The notes: a model not told the origin generated them from the sequence alone. A stretch of 64,000 nucleotides of DNA from Orientallactaga sibirica (GCA_036365145.1 JAEOAD010000024.1:15204501-15268500), one strand, 5' to 3'; counted from the stretch's first letter, positions 1 through 12,050 are shown. Made by a program: numbers and translations.

Positions 1-540
1 AAAAACAAAGTCAGAAATAAGATTAGTCATGTATGAGGGAGAGAACATTTCAAGATAGATGAAAGATTTTTTTTTGAGGCAATTCATTTTAATCTTATCA
101 TAGTAATTCCTACTTCTGGCATTTTCTGTCATCAAATACTAGTAAGGTAGTATATGTAATACATTATATTAGTGAGTGGAATACACTTGAAGACTGTGTT
201 TATGAGGAACAGAAACTTCAACATTTTAGGAATTTTATCATGTCATATAAAAAACGTCTGGTGTTGAGTGGTCCCAAGCCAGTCATAACATTCTACAGAA
301 TCTCCAAGAGTAGTTCTGTCATGTCTCAGGCCTGCCATCTTTATTAATGTGTGGCCTTGCTTCATGGTCACCAGCCAGTGACCATGTTGAGTGTATATTA
401 CATGAATGATGAAAGGGAGGACTGGAGGACAAAGGAGGTACTGGCTGATTCTCCTCCTTGTGCAGCTTCTAGAATCTATCAGGCCACCACATTATTACAT
501 TGTTCTCTGATGCAAGTATGGCTGTATTATTAACTTATTT
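1..540. other. unique AT-rich DNA, no gene recognised
   Basis: No repeat family, RNA gene or coding domain is recognised. A 60-codon open frame at 351-533 has no recognisable domain and is probably chance. A short TTA-rich tract starts near 532. Confidence 0.4.
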
Positions 541-552
541 TATTATTATTAT

Positions 553-704
553 TATTTTTTTGGTTTTTCGAGGTAGAGTCTCATTCTGGCTCAAGCTGAC
601 CTGGAATTCACTATGTAGTCTCAGGGTAGCCTCGAACTCACGGCGATAATCCTACCTCTGCCTCCCAAGTGCTGGGATTAAAGGATGTGCCACCACGCCT
701 GGCT
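553..704 (-). mobile_element. B1 SINE (7SL-derived), antisense
   Basis: Reads as the complement of a rodent B1: T-rich tail, then the complements of the GAGTTCGAGGC and GGGAGGCAGAGG blocks, ending at the complement of the 5' end (CCACCACGCCTGGC). Nearly full length. A second, shorter B1 follows directly. Confidence 0.88.
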
Positions 705-841
705 AATTTTTTTTTTTTTTTTTTTTTGAGGTAGGGTCTTGCTCTAGCCAAGACTGACTTGGAATTCACTATGTACTTTCAGACTGGCTTTGAACTCACA
801 GTGATCCTCCTACCTCTGCCTCCTAAGTGCTGGGATTAATG
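705..841 (-). mobile_element. B1 SINE, antisense, 5'-truncated
   Basis: A long T run is followed by the B1 complement (GAGGTAGGGTCTTGCTCT to GTGCTGGGATTAA). The first ~20 bases of the element are missing. It abuts the B1 at 553-704 in the same orientation. Confidence 0.82.
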
Positions 842-1360
842 ATTTTTTTAACTTACATGCATTGCAAGCCAGAGATAAATTCAAAGATTCCTTAAAAGGT
901 AAAAAAGATAATGTTGAAGAAATATGGGTGGCAGTACCTGGCACTGTGTCCCACAACACAGGAGGATGAGGGCGTCAAGGTGGGAATACCTGTGGTTTCC
1001 CTGCTTCTCCATGGAGCTCCTCAGAGCACAGGGCTCACATGGGTGTTAGACTTCAGGAAACTGGGTGAGGATGTCGCATAACAAAGATAATCTTCTGCAT
1101 ACGTGTTCATTTCATTCATGAACTGAGGTGAGCTAGGTCTTCTCCTTCGTTCCTGAACACCCAGGTTCTCTATGTGTGTCAATGTATAGGCTAAGACTGA
1201 GCCCGCAACATTGTTCTTGTCAGGGGAAGTTCTTCTGTTTGATGTTCCCCAGCCCCAGAAGGTTTTTCTTTGGCCATATCGACTTCACTAGTAACTCAGT
1301 AGAATACTATAATCTTTGTTAGGTAATGATCTGTTACTTTCTGTTATATGAAGTCTAAGA
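842..1360. other. unique DNA
   Basis: I recognise no repeat, RNA gene or exon. Base composition is ordinary for the window. Confidence 0.35.
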
Positions 1361-1550
1361 ACACATGTTCAAATCTCCAGATCCCCATGTAGTCAGATGC
1401 AATTGGCACATGTATACAATGTCACACATGCACACAAGGGGGTGCACAAGTCTGGAGTTCATTCACAGCAGCTGAAAGACCCTGGCAGTGACCATTCTCT
1501 CTTTCTCTTTCTCTCTCTCTCTGCCTCTTTCTCTCTCTCAAAAATAAAAT
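1361..1550 (+). mobile_element. DIP-like tRNA-derived SINE, long variant, 5'-truncated
   Basis: The tRNA-like head is missing. The body has CAGATCCCCATGTAGTCAGATGC, the extra CACACATGCACACAAGGGGG segment of the long variant, TCTGGAGTTCATTCACAGCAGC, a CT-rich stretch and an A-rich tail. Confidence 0.78.
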
Positions 1551-3267
1551 AACTCTGTGAGTTGACTGTCATTATTAGGGTGTCTTCTCTGTGTAAAATA
1601 AACGTCTTTTCACCATTTATTTTTTTTCCCCCTTTGGATATGGTCCAAATCTTGGATTCCAGTCTTGAATATCAGAGTCTTCACTCGGGCCCCTCCTGAC
1701 AGAAGCTTTAGATGTTAACACACTTCACTCATGGTAGAGAAAGGAGACAGACAAGAAAGTTTCATGTGCTTAGCAAGAGCTCATAGGACAACCGCATGGG
1801 TTGAGAAAATACCTATTATAAATTACCATATGGTGTGTCACATATAGGTACAATATAATTAGATAGATGTGTCAATCCTGATGGATAGATGGCTCCTTCC
1901 CTGGCAATACTATTATGCCAAGGAAGGTAGGGGTGACAACTTAGTTATGACTGCCGTTTTGGAATGACAATATTACATATTTCCTGTGCTCCTTTCAGTA
2001 AGAAGCAAAATGTAGAAATAAAATGATCTAAACGAATGTTGCCTCACCATCTTGCTAGGATGTGTACTGAAAAATTAGGCTGTATGTCAGGGGAAAGACT
2101 TTTATCCATTTAGTTAGTAATTTAACTTCTCCTTGACCTCCATGCTAAGACATATTGATGCTATGGCTCTTCTACCAGATGGCTAAATTCTAGTTTTTCA
2201 GTGGTTGACAACATTAAAGTTGTTTCATCAAAATCAACCCAGAAAGGTAGCATACTCCATGTGACTGAGAAATTGTCAGTTTTATCCCTCTTGTTGCCAT
2301 AAGTGAACAGAGTTTTTAACTCAAAATTAATTGAATATATCCTACGAGATGTGATCATAGAGGTACAATGTGGTTCATCAAAGTAACCCCCAAATCATTA
2401 TCTGATAATGTTGAATGATTGTGTAACTGATTTGTATTTTAAAAAGAAGGGAAATTTCTAGCTTATGCTGGGAAGAAGTGGCTTACAGGAGAGCACCTTT
2501 ATTAAGTTCAGAGCATGAAGGGCTATCACAGGTGGAGTTAATCAGTAAAATAATGACCAGGATATCTTTGTATGCCATTTGTATACTTATTTGAGGATTT
2601 CTGACACATTCCTTGGCTGCTTTTAGAATTTTGATTAACTGGATTGTGGAGTTATGCACTGTACAGCTTCGTATATGGAAGACAATTCCAATCTACAAAG
2701 CAAACCCGAACTAATAGTTGGTGTTTGGCGATCTTTATTGGACCAACGGCCTTAACAAATTGCAAAGAATATGTCAAAAGACAGATTGAGTTGGTTTCCT
2801 GAAGTTAGGGAAATGCTTGGTCTGACAGTTAATCAATTGAGGTACCTGCAATTGAAAGATTGTGCTACTAATTCTCTTCACAATTTATCTTTCTTTTCTC
2901 ATCGCCTTGAAATAAAGGCTCAGAAATTACTGTCACTGCCAATGAAGTGACCCATTGAGCATACAGCTTTCTTGAAACCAGTATATTTAAACAGTAAAAG
3001 CCTCAAGAAGGCCAGGTTTTGCTTTTGTAAACCACCAAGTTTGATTCTGTCAAGATTCTTTGCAGTCATGATGTAAATACGATGAAACAGACATGGATGT
3101 TAGTTTCTAAATGCTAATCTTTTAAAAAGAATTCATTGCAATATCACATGGTACTCAGCTGATGTGTATAATTTTTATGTTTTATAATTAAAATTAAGTT
3201 GAAGTTAAATTATTAATAAAATGAAAATTTTAAAATTATATGAACAATTCAGAAATCTAGATGGAGA
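1551..3267. other. unique AT-rich DNA, no gene recognised
   Basis: About 1.7 kb with no recognised repeat. Open frames are short (65 codons antisense at 2161-2358) and show no domain. This is a reasonable place to test for conserved non-coding sequence. Confidence 0.35.
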
Positions 3268-3279
3268 GAGGCAATCTTT

Positions 3280-3501
3280 TTTAAAAAAATATTTATTCAT
3301 TTATTTATTTGAGACAAAAGCAAAGAGAGAGGGAGAGAGGCAGATAGAGAATGGGCATGCCAGGGCCTCTAGCTACTGTAAACAAACTGCAGATTCATGT
3401 GCTACCTTGCACACCTGGCTTGAGTGTGTACGGGGGAATCAAACCTAGGTCCTTTGGCCCTGCAAGCAAGCACCTTAACCACTAAGCCATCTCTCCAGCC
3501 C
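3280..3501 (-). mobile_element. DIP-like SINE, antisense, with target-site duplication
   Basis: T-rich tail complement, GA-rich stretch, CCAGGGCCTCTAGCTACTG block, and complement of the tRNA-like head (TAACCACTAAGCCATCTCTCCAGCCC). A perfect 12 bp target duplication, GAGGCAATCTTT, lies at 3268-3279 and 3502-3513. Confidence 0.92.
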
Positions 3502-3513
3502 GAGGCAATCTTT

Positions 3514-4513
3514 GGAAAACATTAGTGCAGCACGCTTAATATTCTGACTCATTTAATCAAGCGTGGGAATTCTCATACCTGCGAGTTTGTTGATTGAGTT
3601 TGGGGTTCTATCTTCTTCATAGGAATGAAGTATTACATGCATATATAATTATAAAATCTATTTATTACCTAAAAACTATACTTCCTACACCCATAGCTTT
3701 CAATATCCTACAAAGACATAGCCAAATGCAAAAAAATAATACTCACAACATAAAGGTTAAAATACATTGGGTCCATATAATTTGTGTATTCTCTGACTAA
3801 ATTTGAAAAAACAAACATGTACTTATTTGATTGTTTGGAAAAATAGAGCCTGAAAAACTATCTCAAAAATACAGCTAGCATAAGCAAATGAGATATAACA
3901 AAAACCAACCAAATATCAGGACATTGTTTAGATCTCTTTGAGATAATCCATGAACTTTGAAGATAAGTTAAGCCTTAGGTGATGTTAAATTATGAGTGTT
4001 AATTCTATTATACCTGGTAAGGGCTTTCTATATTTGTACTTTATGAGTTTCAGATGCATAGCAAAGACTCCAAAGGTAAGCTGGCATAGTATTTGTAGCT
4101 TTGTTTGAAATAGCCTAGAAAGCAGAGTGTTGAAGGTTATAAATGAAAACAAACTTTCAATATTTACACGATTCTTCCTGTATTTTCAAACTGTCCACAA
4201 TGCCAGCTAGAATCTCAATTCATTCCATTAGAAAGTCATAAGTAAACAAACTGGAAATAACTGAAGGCATGCTGAGAGATGTGGAGTTGAGTCTTTCCTA
4301 AATGGTTTTGAACATTAATTCTCTTTTTCAACGAATCTCACGCGAAGCTCTTTTTTAATGGAATAACACTTTGGAATATGTTGTGCTTGGACAAACCATT
4401 TAAGTATATAATACTGTCAGCCTTTCTTTTGTGTCTCCCACAGTCATATTAAAATTTTCTTTTATATTAGTTTGTTCAATAACACCTATTCATTGTTTCT
4501 TGTACTCCTACAT
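3514..4513. other. unique AT-rich DNA
   Basis: I see no recognised repeat or gene in this stretch. The 68-codon frame at 3594-3800 has no recognisable motif. Confidence 0.35.
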
Positions 4514-4549
4514 TTTAAAAATATTTTATTTATTTAATCATTTATTTAC

Positions 4550-4594
<45 letters not shown>

Positions 4595-4736
4595 CAGGAC
4601 CTCTAGCAATTACAAACAAACCCCAGATGCAGGCACCACTTTGTGTGTCTGGCTTGCCATGGATACTTGGGAATCAAACCCAGGTTGTTAGGCTTTGCAG
4701 GCAAGTGCCTTAACCACTGAGCAATCTCTCTAGCCC
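4514..4736 (-). mobile_element. DIP-like SINE, antisense, with expanded GA tract
   Basis: TATTTATTTA tail complement, a pure GA run at about 4552-4590, ACCTCTAGCAATTACAAAC, and the head complement ending GCAATCTCTCTAGCCC. An open frame at 4431-4691 lies mostly in this element. Confidence 0.86.
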
Positions 4737-4744
4737 TCCTTCCA

Positions 4745-4870
4745 CCTTGTATTCTCTACAGGTGACAAAAGATGAATAACATATAGTCCCTGCCTTCAAA
4801 ATGTTTATATTCTAGCAGAGGGACCAGACAAATAGAAGTAGTCTGATTAAATATTTACAAGCCATGTGAC
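4745..4870 (+). repeat. old mammalian interspersed repeat fragment
   Basis: The phrase AGTCCCTGCCTTCAAAATG, followed by TTATATTCTAGCAGAGGGACC, resembles a degenerate mammal-wide repeat. Related copies are near 13128, 30395 and 58560. I am not sure of the family name. Confidence 0.4.
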
Positions 4871-6780
4871 TGTGATGCTGGGCTGTAAAGCTTGAGGGAA
4901 GGAGGGAATAACTGTGCCCAGAGGACAAGGGAACCAACTGTGTATACCCTGTCCTCTCAGGGATTGACTGTCTACCCAGTATCCATTTCCCACCTTCCAC
5001 TGTCCCCTTGTTTCTGTTTGGACTTTTTTTTTTTTTTTTTGTCTTGCCTCTGAAGCTGACAATACTAGAACTGTATCAGGTCCATCCATCCCTCAGACCA
5101 GCGTCAGTTCGTGGGGCTGGGCAAGACCCTAGTCAACCTAGTTATAATGAATCTCAGATGCTATTCCTGGAATGTTGTAGCTGAATTTTCACCTCCCGAT
5201 ATGCCTTTTCTACTACTTTGAGTAAAACCAGCTGCAGTTATACAAAAATTAAAAAAAAAAAAATGAGAGAGAGCAAGAGAGCTAGGCAGGTGGAGCGGGG
5301 ACCATCACAAGGAATGAACCTGAGACTTTAGAGCAAATGCAAAGGTCGGCCTGCCCTTGCACCACTTAGTTCTAGCACATTTGTTTCCCTTATTGCTCAA
5401 GGCAGCGAGTCTTCAATTTTCTGTTTCTTTCACATATATCACACCCTAAGTGCTGCATTCTTCCACCCATGACTCTGTCTTGCCATTCTCTCAACGGAGC
5501 CAGTCCTGTCCTCTCCTGGAGGGTCTGCTGTCGTCTCCGTTGCTCTCCAGCGTCAACTAAGTTCACGTGCTCTCTTGTTCCTTACCGCCTGTTGCATGAC
5601 ATCAATCGTGCACTTGGATATGGCTGTTCTATAGCACGCGCAGATCCCTATGCCTCCCCACCGCCCCGCACATGAAAATACCTGGTCTCCTAAACCAGAT
5701 AGTCAACTCCTTGCAGGTAGAGATGCTGTTTCTTTAGACACCGTACTTTATGAACAGCTGTGGAGTAGATGTTACGCTTTGACATCGTGCACATTTCCTG
5801 CAGCTCTTATCACAAGTCCAGAGTCATAAAATTCATCCACATCTTAGTTCTCACTGTTGTCATCCTGTCACACTGTGTCAGCGTGGTGGTCATTGCCCTG
5901 CCTTGCACTCATAGCATCACTACAGCACTGATACTGCTGTTTTTTTTTTTTTCATTTATTTCAGAGTGTGGGCAGAGATCATATTTCCCCTTCATTTCTC
6001 TAGTACCTCATTAGTTACACTGCAGATAACCCAACAGATCTTGTTAAACAGAACGGTAAATTCTTGCATTTCCGGTTGTTACCGCACTATTGAAATAGCT
6101 ATCCAGATCCAATCAACATAAATTTCTTCTGTTTTGTGCAAGCATAGCACAGTTGGATATAAGAGGTCAAGGGGTAAAATGGGCTTAAGCTGGACACTTT
6201 TTTTTTCCTTCATGCATTCACAGACAAAATCGTATTGGTTCAAGTATAATCTTATCAGAAAAATTTTGGTGTCAAAGTATAGTGCTAGAAAATGATTGTT
6301 TCTATATCTGGGTGACATTTTATACTAACACCACTTTCCTCACTGCGAAAAAAATGAATTGTATGAAAGAATGTGAATGTAAGGCAAAAGAAAAGGAGGT
6401 ATTATTGAATCCCATTTGAGCACCATGGCCCTTTGATAAATATGAGTTTACCTGTTGGGGAGCTAGAATACCAATGTCTTGAGTGATTTGCCCTAGGGGA
6501 AAATGTTATGAAAGAAGCAAAAAAAAGTACAGTCTTCTGATAAGCCTTGCATCTTTTCCCCAACCCCAGGATTCTTGATTTCTCATGGATTTGCAAAGCC
6601 TGACTCTCAAGGTTTCTTGGTCTCCAGTAGAATCTTGCCATCTGTCCATTGGCTGAGCATGTCCACAATATTTCTTTTTTTCTAAATGCTTCCATCTTCT
6701 GCAGCCAGATTATACTTCCTCAATCTCCTTTTATCATAATTTAGGGGAAATTTCAGTCCTCTGTTGTTGTGTTTTTTTTT
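4871..6780. other. mostly unique DNA with T-rich tracts
   Basis: Contains poly-T at 5024-5040 and 5940-5952, and an A-rich/GA patch near 5250-5282 that may be a decayed SINE. The segment 5690-5770 (CAACTCCTTGCAGGTAGAGA) is reminiscent of an old MIR/L2-type repeat. No exon is recognised. Confidence 0.35.
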
Positions 6781-6782
6781 GC

Positions 6783-7015
6783 TTGTTTTTTAACTTTTAT
6801 CATGTATTTATCATGTGCAATTGTGCATGTGCATACACCATGGTGTGCATGTGGTGGTCAAAGGACAGCCTCCAGATGTCTGTGCTCTACCTTGTGAGAC
6901 AGTTTCGTCCTCCAATTATAAGTGCCGGATTGTATCCATCTTCACAGTATGAGTTGAACATGGGCTGGCAGGCTTTGCAAACAAGTACCATTACTGAGTA
7001 ATCTGCCCATATCCT
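6783..7015 (-). mobile_element. B4-like SINE (ID-B1 composite), antisense, diverged
   Basis: TG-rich leader, GTGGTGGTCAAAGGACAGCC block, and a degenerate ending (ACTGAGTAATCTGCCCAT) that corresponds to the complement of an ID-type head. Matches the B4 layout read backwards. Old and diverged. Confidence 0.55.
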
Positions 7016-7023
7016 TTTTTTGT

Positions 7024-7245
7024 GGTTTTTAAAAAAATATTTTTATTTATTATTTATTTGCAAGTATCAAGAGATAGAAGATAGACAGAGAGAATGGGCA
7101 TGCCAGGGCCTCCCACTGGTGCAAACGAACTCCAGGTACACGCGCCACTTTGTGCATTTGGCTTTACATGGGTACTAGGGAATCAAACCGGGGTCATTAG
7201 GCTTTGCAGGCAAGAGCCTTAACCATTGAACCATCTCTTCACCTC
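7024..7245 (-). mobile_element. DIP-like SINE, antisense
   Basis: TTTATTTATT tail complement, GACAGAGAGAATGGGCATGCC, GGGCCTCCCACTGGTGC, and head complement AACCATTGAACCATCTCTTC. A T-rich direct repeat (CTTTTTTTGTG) on each side is a likely target duplication. Confidence 0.88.
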
Positions 7246-7294
7246 TTTTTTTGTGTGTTTTTGAGTGCTATGGAAATAACATCATGAGACTGCC

Positions 7295-7572
7295 AAACCC
7301 ATGCACCAAATTCTATTCCTTATTTTCTCACTGCTTTGATAAAATCCTGACAAGAAGCAGCTTGTGGAAGGAAAGAGTTTGTTTCAGCTCCCAGTTCTAT
7401 ACTTCTCAAGGCTTCCTTCCATCATGGTGGGGGAGGGGGGTGGAGCATAGCCATGGGAGCAGGAGGTTGGTTGGTCGCATTGTACACAGAGTCAAGAATT
7501 AGGGGGAGGGACAGGAAGTGAACCCAGGCTATGAAACCTCAAGGCCTGTTCCCAATGACCCATTCCTTCCAG
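7295..7572. repeat. old rodent repeat, possibly URR1-like
   Basis: CACTGCTTTGATAAAATCCTG, CAGCTTGTGGAAGGAAAGAG and TTCCATCATGGTGGGG resemble a rodent repeat I associate with URR1-type hAT remnants. Related text occurs at 13310-13380, 13650-13790 and 26040-26400. The name is tentative. Confidence 0.35.
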
Positions 7573-7660
7573 CAAGCTTCTATTTTCTTCCTTCCTTCCT
7601 CCCTTCCTTCCTTCCATCCTTCCATCCTTTCTTCCTTTCTTCCTTTCTTTCGTTCTTTTT
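7573..7660. repeat. (CTTC)n-type low-complexity tract
   Basis: An imperfect CTTCC/CTTT pyrimidine repeat that ends in a T run. Confidence 0.9.
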
Positions 7661-8984
7661 TTTAAGGTTTCACAGCTTTCCCAAATAGCAACACCAGCTT
7701 TGGGATGAAGTGTTCAAACACATGAGTCTAGGGAAGGGTACTTTACATTCTCATCATAACAAGGATAATTAAGAAAACATGTTTGGGAAAGCTCAAAACT
7801 TATAAAAGCATTTATGTACATTTTAATCATGTTCTAGCTGCAGACACACATAAAGGCTATATTGCTCAGAGTGTGATCCGTGAGCTGTCAGTCTCAGAAA
7901 CACCCAGGATCTCAAGAGCAATACAGAATCTCAGATTCCACATGAGTTTTCCTGAGTCAGATGTTCCATTTAACTCTCTTCTCAAGTGACTTCTATGTAA
8001 AATAATGTTTGAAAAACACTAAACATAAGTATTTAACATCCCAAAATGTTTCAGTAGTATTACTGACAGGAGGATTTTATTCTTTATGCTCTTCTTTCCT
8101 AGATTTCTATCATAAAAATGCATCATTCATATTTTTTCAAAAGAAAACTAAAATATAGCCTCAGCCAGTCAATAGCTCACCAGCTGACAGAGATGACAAA
8201 CCTCTGTCAGACCCAGAAATGAGTGTGGTTAAGGCAATATGATAAACATGGAGAGGTTATAGTCTTCCCAGACTATAAAAAAAAGAATATAACATTCCCA
8301 CTTGACTGTCTCCCAAGGATGTTGTAACATTCGACACTGTTATTTATGGAGCACAGTAATATGCATTGAGAAAGAACTGTGTAACCAACATTCTTACAAA
8401 TCATGTTTTGATGAGGACTTCCTCTAGCAAATATTTTCTACATTATAAAACATTCAAAAGTATGCTTAGATAAACCATAATTACTGGAGACTTTGTAATT
8501 ATGTATTCAAGTTCAGTGTAATACACAGTAAACTTGGGCATATAGTCTCAGAAGAATGCAACAGTTTTCTGGAGCTGAGAGATCCACCCCTCACTAACAA
8601 AATAGCTAATCCAATTCTGCTGACCACTAGGACTAAAAGGAGACTTAAAAATGTCTTTAATGGATCCTCATTTTAAATAATATTTATTTTTTGCAATCAA
8701 TTTTTATAGTGAAAGCTACAGGACTAAGCTGAAAGTATAAAATTTGCTACTTCATTATGTGTATTGAAGAGTGGATATTTTTTCTACCGGAACACAAAGC
8801 TGGCATTCATTGAATGTTGTGATTGGATGCAAACACTTAGCCATAAAAGAAGTCTACCTTAAGTACCTCTTTAAGCTAGGTACCAATGATGATGAGGGAG
8901 ATGGTCTAACCCACTAAGAACTTGCACTGTACTGTTTATAGTTATTTATTCTTGTCTAGATCAAAATGTAGTCAAGAATATATA
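7661..8984. other. unique AT-rich DNA
   Basis: No repeat or gene is recognised over 1.3 kb. The 68-codon frame at 7783-7989 shows no domain. Confidence 0.35.
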
Positions 8985-9179
8985 GGGCTGGAGAAATGGC
9001 TTAGCAGTTAAGGTGTTTGCCTCTGAAGCCAAACGATCGTGGTTCAATTCTCCAGGACCCACGTAAGCCAGATGCACAGGGGGCACATGCATCTGGAGTT
9101 TGTTTGCAGTGGCTAGAGGCCCTGGCGTGCCCATTCTCTGTCTGCTTTTCTTCTATCTCTCGCTCTTTCTGCTTGCAAA

Positions 9180-9210
<31 letters not shown>

Positions 9211-9212
9211 AT
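8985..9212 (+). mobile_element. DIP-like SINE, sense
   Basis: Full head GGGCTGGAGAAATGGCTTAG, B-box region GTGGTTCAATTCTCC, body CATCTGGAGTTTGTTTGCAG, CT-rich stretch, then (AAAT)n at 9178-9212. Confidence 0.92.
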
Positions 9213-9229
9213 GTCAGAGTTTCTAAAAA

Positions 9230-9301
9230 AAGAATATATATATATGTATATATGTGTATATATATATATATATACACATATATACATACATACATATATA
9301 T
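9230..9301. repeat. (TA)n / TATG microsatellite
   Basis: Alternating TATATATG/TATATACA that immediately follows the DIP tail region. It probably expanded from the element's AT-rich end. It generates the antisense open frame at 9113-9361. Confidence 0.9.
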
Positions 9302-9985
9302 AGTTTTCTTTGAGCTATATTGAGAAATAAACTGTAATAAATAAATAAAATATTTATTCATTTCTACTAATAATATTTTAATTAAATCCTTTTTTCAGAT
9401 CAGAACCTTCTCTCTCCTCTGCAAATTCTCTCAACTCATATCAAAGATGGTAGCAATAAACTTCATAGACATCATAGAGCCTTTCAAAACAACCAAGAGG
9501 CTGCCCTATGCAGTAAGGAGGTCATCATTAAATATAGTAGCAAGTTAATGATAGTTATTTCCAACATGATCATCAACTATTTGGTGTGTGACCTTCAGAG
9601 GTAGGTTATTACACATAGTGAGTTTACAAGCTTAGTTTAGTTCAGAGCCAAAGAACTTTGGGCTAGTGCATGGGATAGTGGGAAGAGGCACAAGGGGTCA
9701 AGTGACAGTCTTGGAACATCCAGCTCAGAGTGGGAACGATACCCTAACGCTGGACTGACTCATGACTTTGACTGGTAAGACTCTGTACGTTTGCCATAGG
9801 TCACCTCACATTCTCTAAGGAGCAGAGATGAGCTGGGGTCTTCAGTGATGACTGATGGGTAAGGAAGCATCTTAGAGTACTGAGGCTTTTATACGCAGTA
9901 GCAGACAACGGATCCTTTAAAGTGTAGTCAAAAGTGATTGTCACACTTCTTCAGACAAAGAACACAACAAATAATCCTCACACTT
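9302..9985. other. unique DNA
   Basis: I see no recognised element or exon. Confidence 0.35.
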
Positions 9986-10380
9986 TTTTTTTTTTTGTAA
10001 TGTGTGTGTATAGAGTATGTGGAATGTGAGGCATATGTAGTGTATGCCATGAGTAGTATAGGCACACTATGTGGACATGTGTGTTGGCCAGAGGAAAACA
10101 CCAATGTCTCTTTATTGCTCATCCATGTATTTTGTTGAGACACAGCCTCTCACTCTACCCAGTACTGCTGTTTTCATTGTGATTTTTTTTTTCCATCCGC
10201 AAGCCTCTGTGATTCTGTATTCTCTGCCCATCTCTGTAAGACTCAGGTTACAGACATAATTGGCCACACTTGCTTGTTTATGTTCCTGCTGGGGAATCGA
10301 ACTTGGGTATTTCCAGTCCTCTTAGGCCCTCATGCTTGTGCCACAATAATTTCTCACTGCTGAGCCATCTCCCCAGGCTC
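9986..10380 (-). mobile_element. B4-like SINE, antisense
   Basis: TG-rich leader (GTGTGTGTATAGAG), GGCCAGAGGAAAACACC block, GGGGAATCGAACTTGGG and the terminal CACTGCTGAGCCATCTCCCC: the B4 pattern in reverse, with a TG-rich 3' tail. Confidence 0.6.
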
Positions 10381-10384
10381 ATGA

Positions 10385-10900
10385 TCATCTTGTCTAAAAG
10401 CTTTTTCTCCTTAGTAGATGAGTAACAATGTTTCCTGCCGTTCTCTTCACATCATATTCTGTACAAATTGTAATGAATTTCACTTAACATTCATTATCTT
10501 CAAATTTCCTTGTTTAGTCACCTGGCCCTTTCCTGATGGAAATAATGAGACACAAAGACAGAGTCACCTTTCGTGTGATAGAATGGATGACTCAGGGTCA
10601 GAGTCATCCCTAAAAGTTAACACAATAGCCCTGGAAACTTAGACAACTAGTTGCAAAGTGTCCAGAATTCACCAAGACAATGACCAAGGATGCATTGATG
10701 GAGACCAAAAGCATCCTGAGATTCTAACACAGAATCCAGGTGAGGCTAAAAGCTGCCAATACCAGATACATAACATCCCCCTAAGGATATAGTCTGGAAC
10801 TTTAGCTTTCTTCTTTCAACCCTTCCATTTCTTTCCAGAATTGTTTCTCCTAAAGTGCTTCTTACTGGTTAGTTTACCTTCATTTTGTCTACACTAAAAA
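10385..10900. other. unique DNA
   Basis: No repeat family is recognised. The 74-codon frame at 10418-10642 shows no motif. Confidence 0.35.
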
Positions 10901-10910
10901 ATACTTAAGT

Positions 10911-11131
10911 GGGCTGGAGAGATGGCTTAGCAGTGAAGGCACATGCCTGTGAAGCCTAAGGACCCTGGTTTGATTCTCCAGGTCTCACGTAAGCCAGATG
11001 CACAAGGGGGCGCACACATCTGGAGTTCTTTTGCAGTGGCTAGAGGCCCTGGCATGCCCATTCTCAATCTCCCTCTCTCTCTTTCCGTCTCTCTGTCTCT
11101 AAGAAATAAATAAAAATAAGATCTTAAAAAA
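10911..11131 (+). mobile_element. DIP-like SINE, sense, with target-site duplication
   Basis: Complete head GGGCTGGAGAGATGGCTTAG, B-box TGGTTTGATTCTCC, body and AAATAAATAAAAATAAG tail. An imperfect duplication (AAAAAATACTTAAG and AAAAAATACTCAAG) flanks it. Confidence 0.92.
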
Positions 11132-11139
11132 ATACTCAA

Positions 11140-11300
11140 GACATGTAACTCCTTGAATAATACTCACTCTATGTGGCATGTACTTACTTCTTTTTAAGAT
11201 AAGGAAATCAAGACACAGAGAGGATAAAATTACTAGTTTTCAGTCAGAACCAGGAAATGGCTGAGTTGAAATTTAGCCCAGTAGTTCAGATAAAGAAATT
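11140..11300 (+). repeat. MIR-like old SINE
   Basis: AAGATAAGGAAATCAAGACAC and AGAGAGGATAAAATTACTAG match the MIR core pattern (gatgaggaaactgaggc, agagaggttaagtaact). Diverged, as expected of a repeat that predates rodents. Confidence 0.6.
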
Positions 11301-11351
11301 GTGATTTTAATTCCTGCTGTCATTTTCTGCATTGAGATGCTATATAGATTT

Positions 11352-11900
11352 TTTGTTTTGTTTTGTTCAAGGTAGGGTCTCTGTGGTAGTTTGAATATAT
11401 GTCCCCCAATATATTCAGTATTTTATTAGTTATAGTTTGCATCTGCAATCACCTTGCTAGAGGCAATGTCACTGGGGGAGTATCTTAAGGTGTTGGTGGT
11501 GGGTTTGAGATTCCATTGTAAAGATATGCAAAGTGTGCCTAGCAGGAGTTCCTGAAGTGTGCTGTGTGACTTTTTGGCAGTAGTTTTGCTCTGTGTGCTG
11601 TGTGGCTGGTTGGTTTTTCTCTCTTGCTTGGCCCTGTGAAGGCAGGCCAGCTTCTTCTGCCATTATGGAACTTCCCCTGGATCTGTAAGCTTCAATAAAT
11701 AATATCCCTTCCTCCATAACTGTGCCTGGTCTGGAAGTTCATCTCAGCAAACCTGAAGCTGTCTGCTACAGTCTCATCTAGCCCAGTCTAAACTGCAACT
11801 CACTCTGTAGTCCCAGGCTAGCCTCAAACTCATGGCAATCCTCCACTTCTGTCTCCCAAGAGCTGGGATTAAAGGCATGCACTACCACATGCAGCTGAGA
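11352..11900 (-). mobile_element. B1 SINE, antisense, split by a solo LTR
   Basis: Left part 11352-11381 carries the T-rich tail and AGGTAGGGTCTC. Right part 11771-11900 resumes at GTCTCATCTAGCCC and runs to GGGATTAAAGGCATGCACTACC. The LTR between them explains the break, so the B1 is older than the LTR. Confidence 0.88.
11382..11770 (+). mobile_element. solo LTR, MaLR-like, inserted in B1
   Basis: 389 bp bounded by TGTGGTAGTTTG and CTGCTACA, flanked by a perfect 5 bp target duplication GTCTC (11377-11381 and 11771-11775). Contains CTTCAATAAATAATATCCC, a plausible polyadenylation region. No internal retroviral genes are present. The orientation is inferred from that AATAAA. ERVL-MaLR membership is inferred from the ends, length and 5 bp duplication. 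Confidence 0.82.
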
Positions 11901-12050
11901 TACTACATAGAAACAAAATGACAGGGACTGCACATAGAAGGTGCACCTAAACTTTCAATTTCCTTTTGGTGAAAAATGTTAATGCATATGTTTACATAGG
12001 GAGTAAAGAGTCCATAATTGCTCAGGGCTCAGGGTTACCTATCTTAAACT

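Noticed and set aside
8985..9100. tRNA-like A and B boxes (candidate tRNA gene)
   Set aside because: The boxes belong to the head of a SINE repeated throughout the window; there is no complete cloverleaf of a functional tRNA.
11382..11770. Possible full endogenous retrovirus
   Set aside because: Only a single LTR is present, flanked directly by the duplicated target; no gag, pol or env text is seen here or at the other LTRs.
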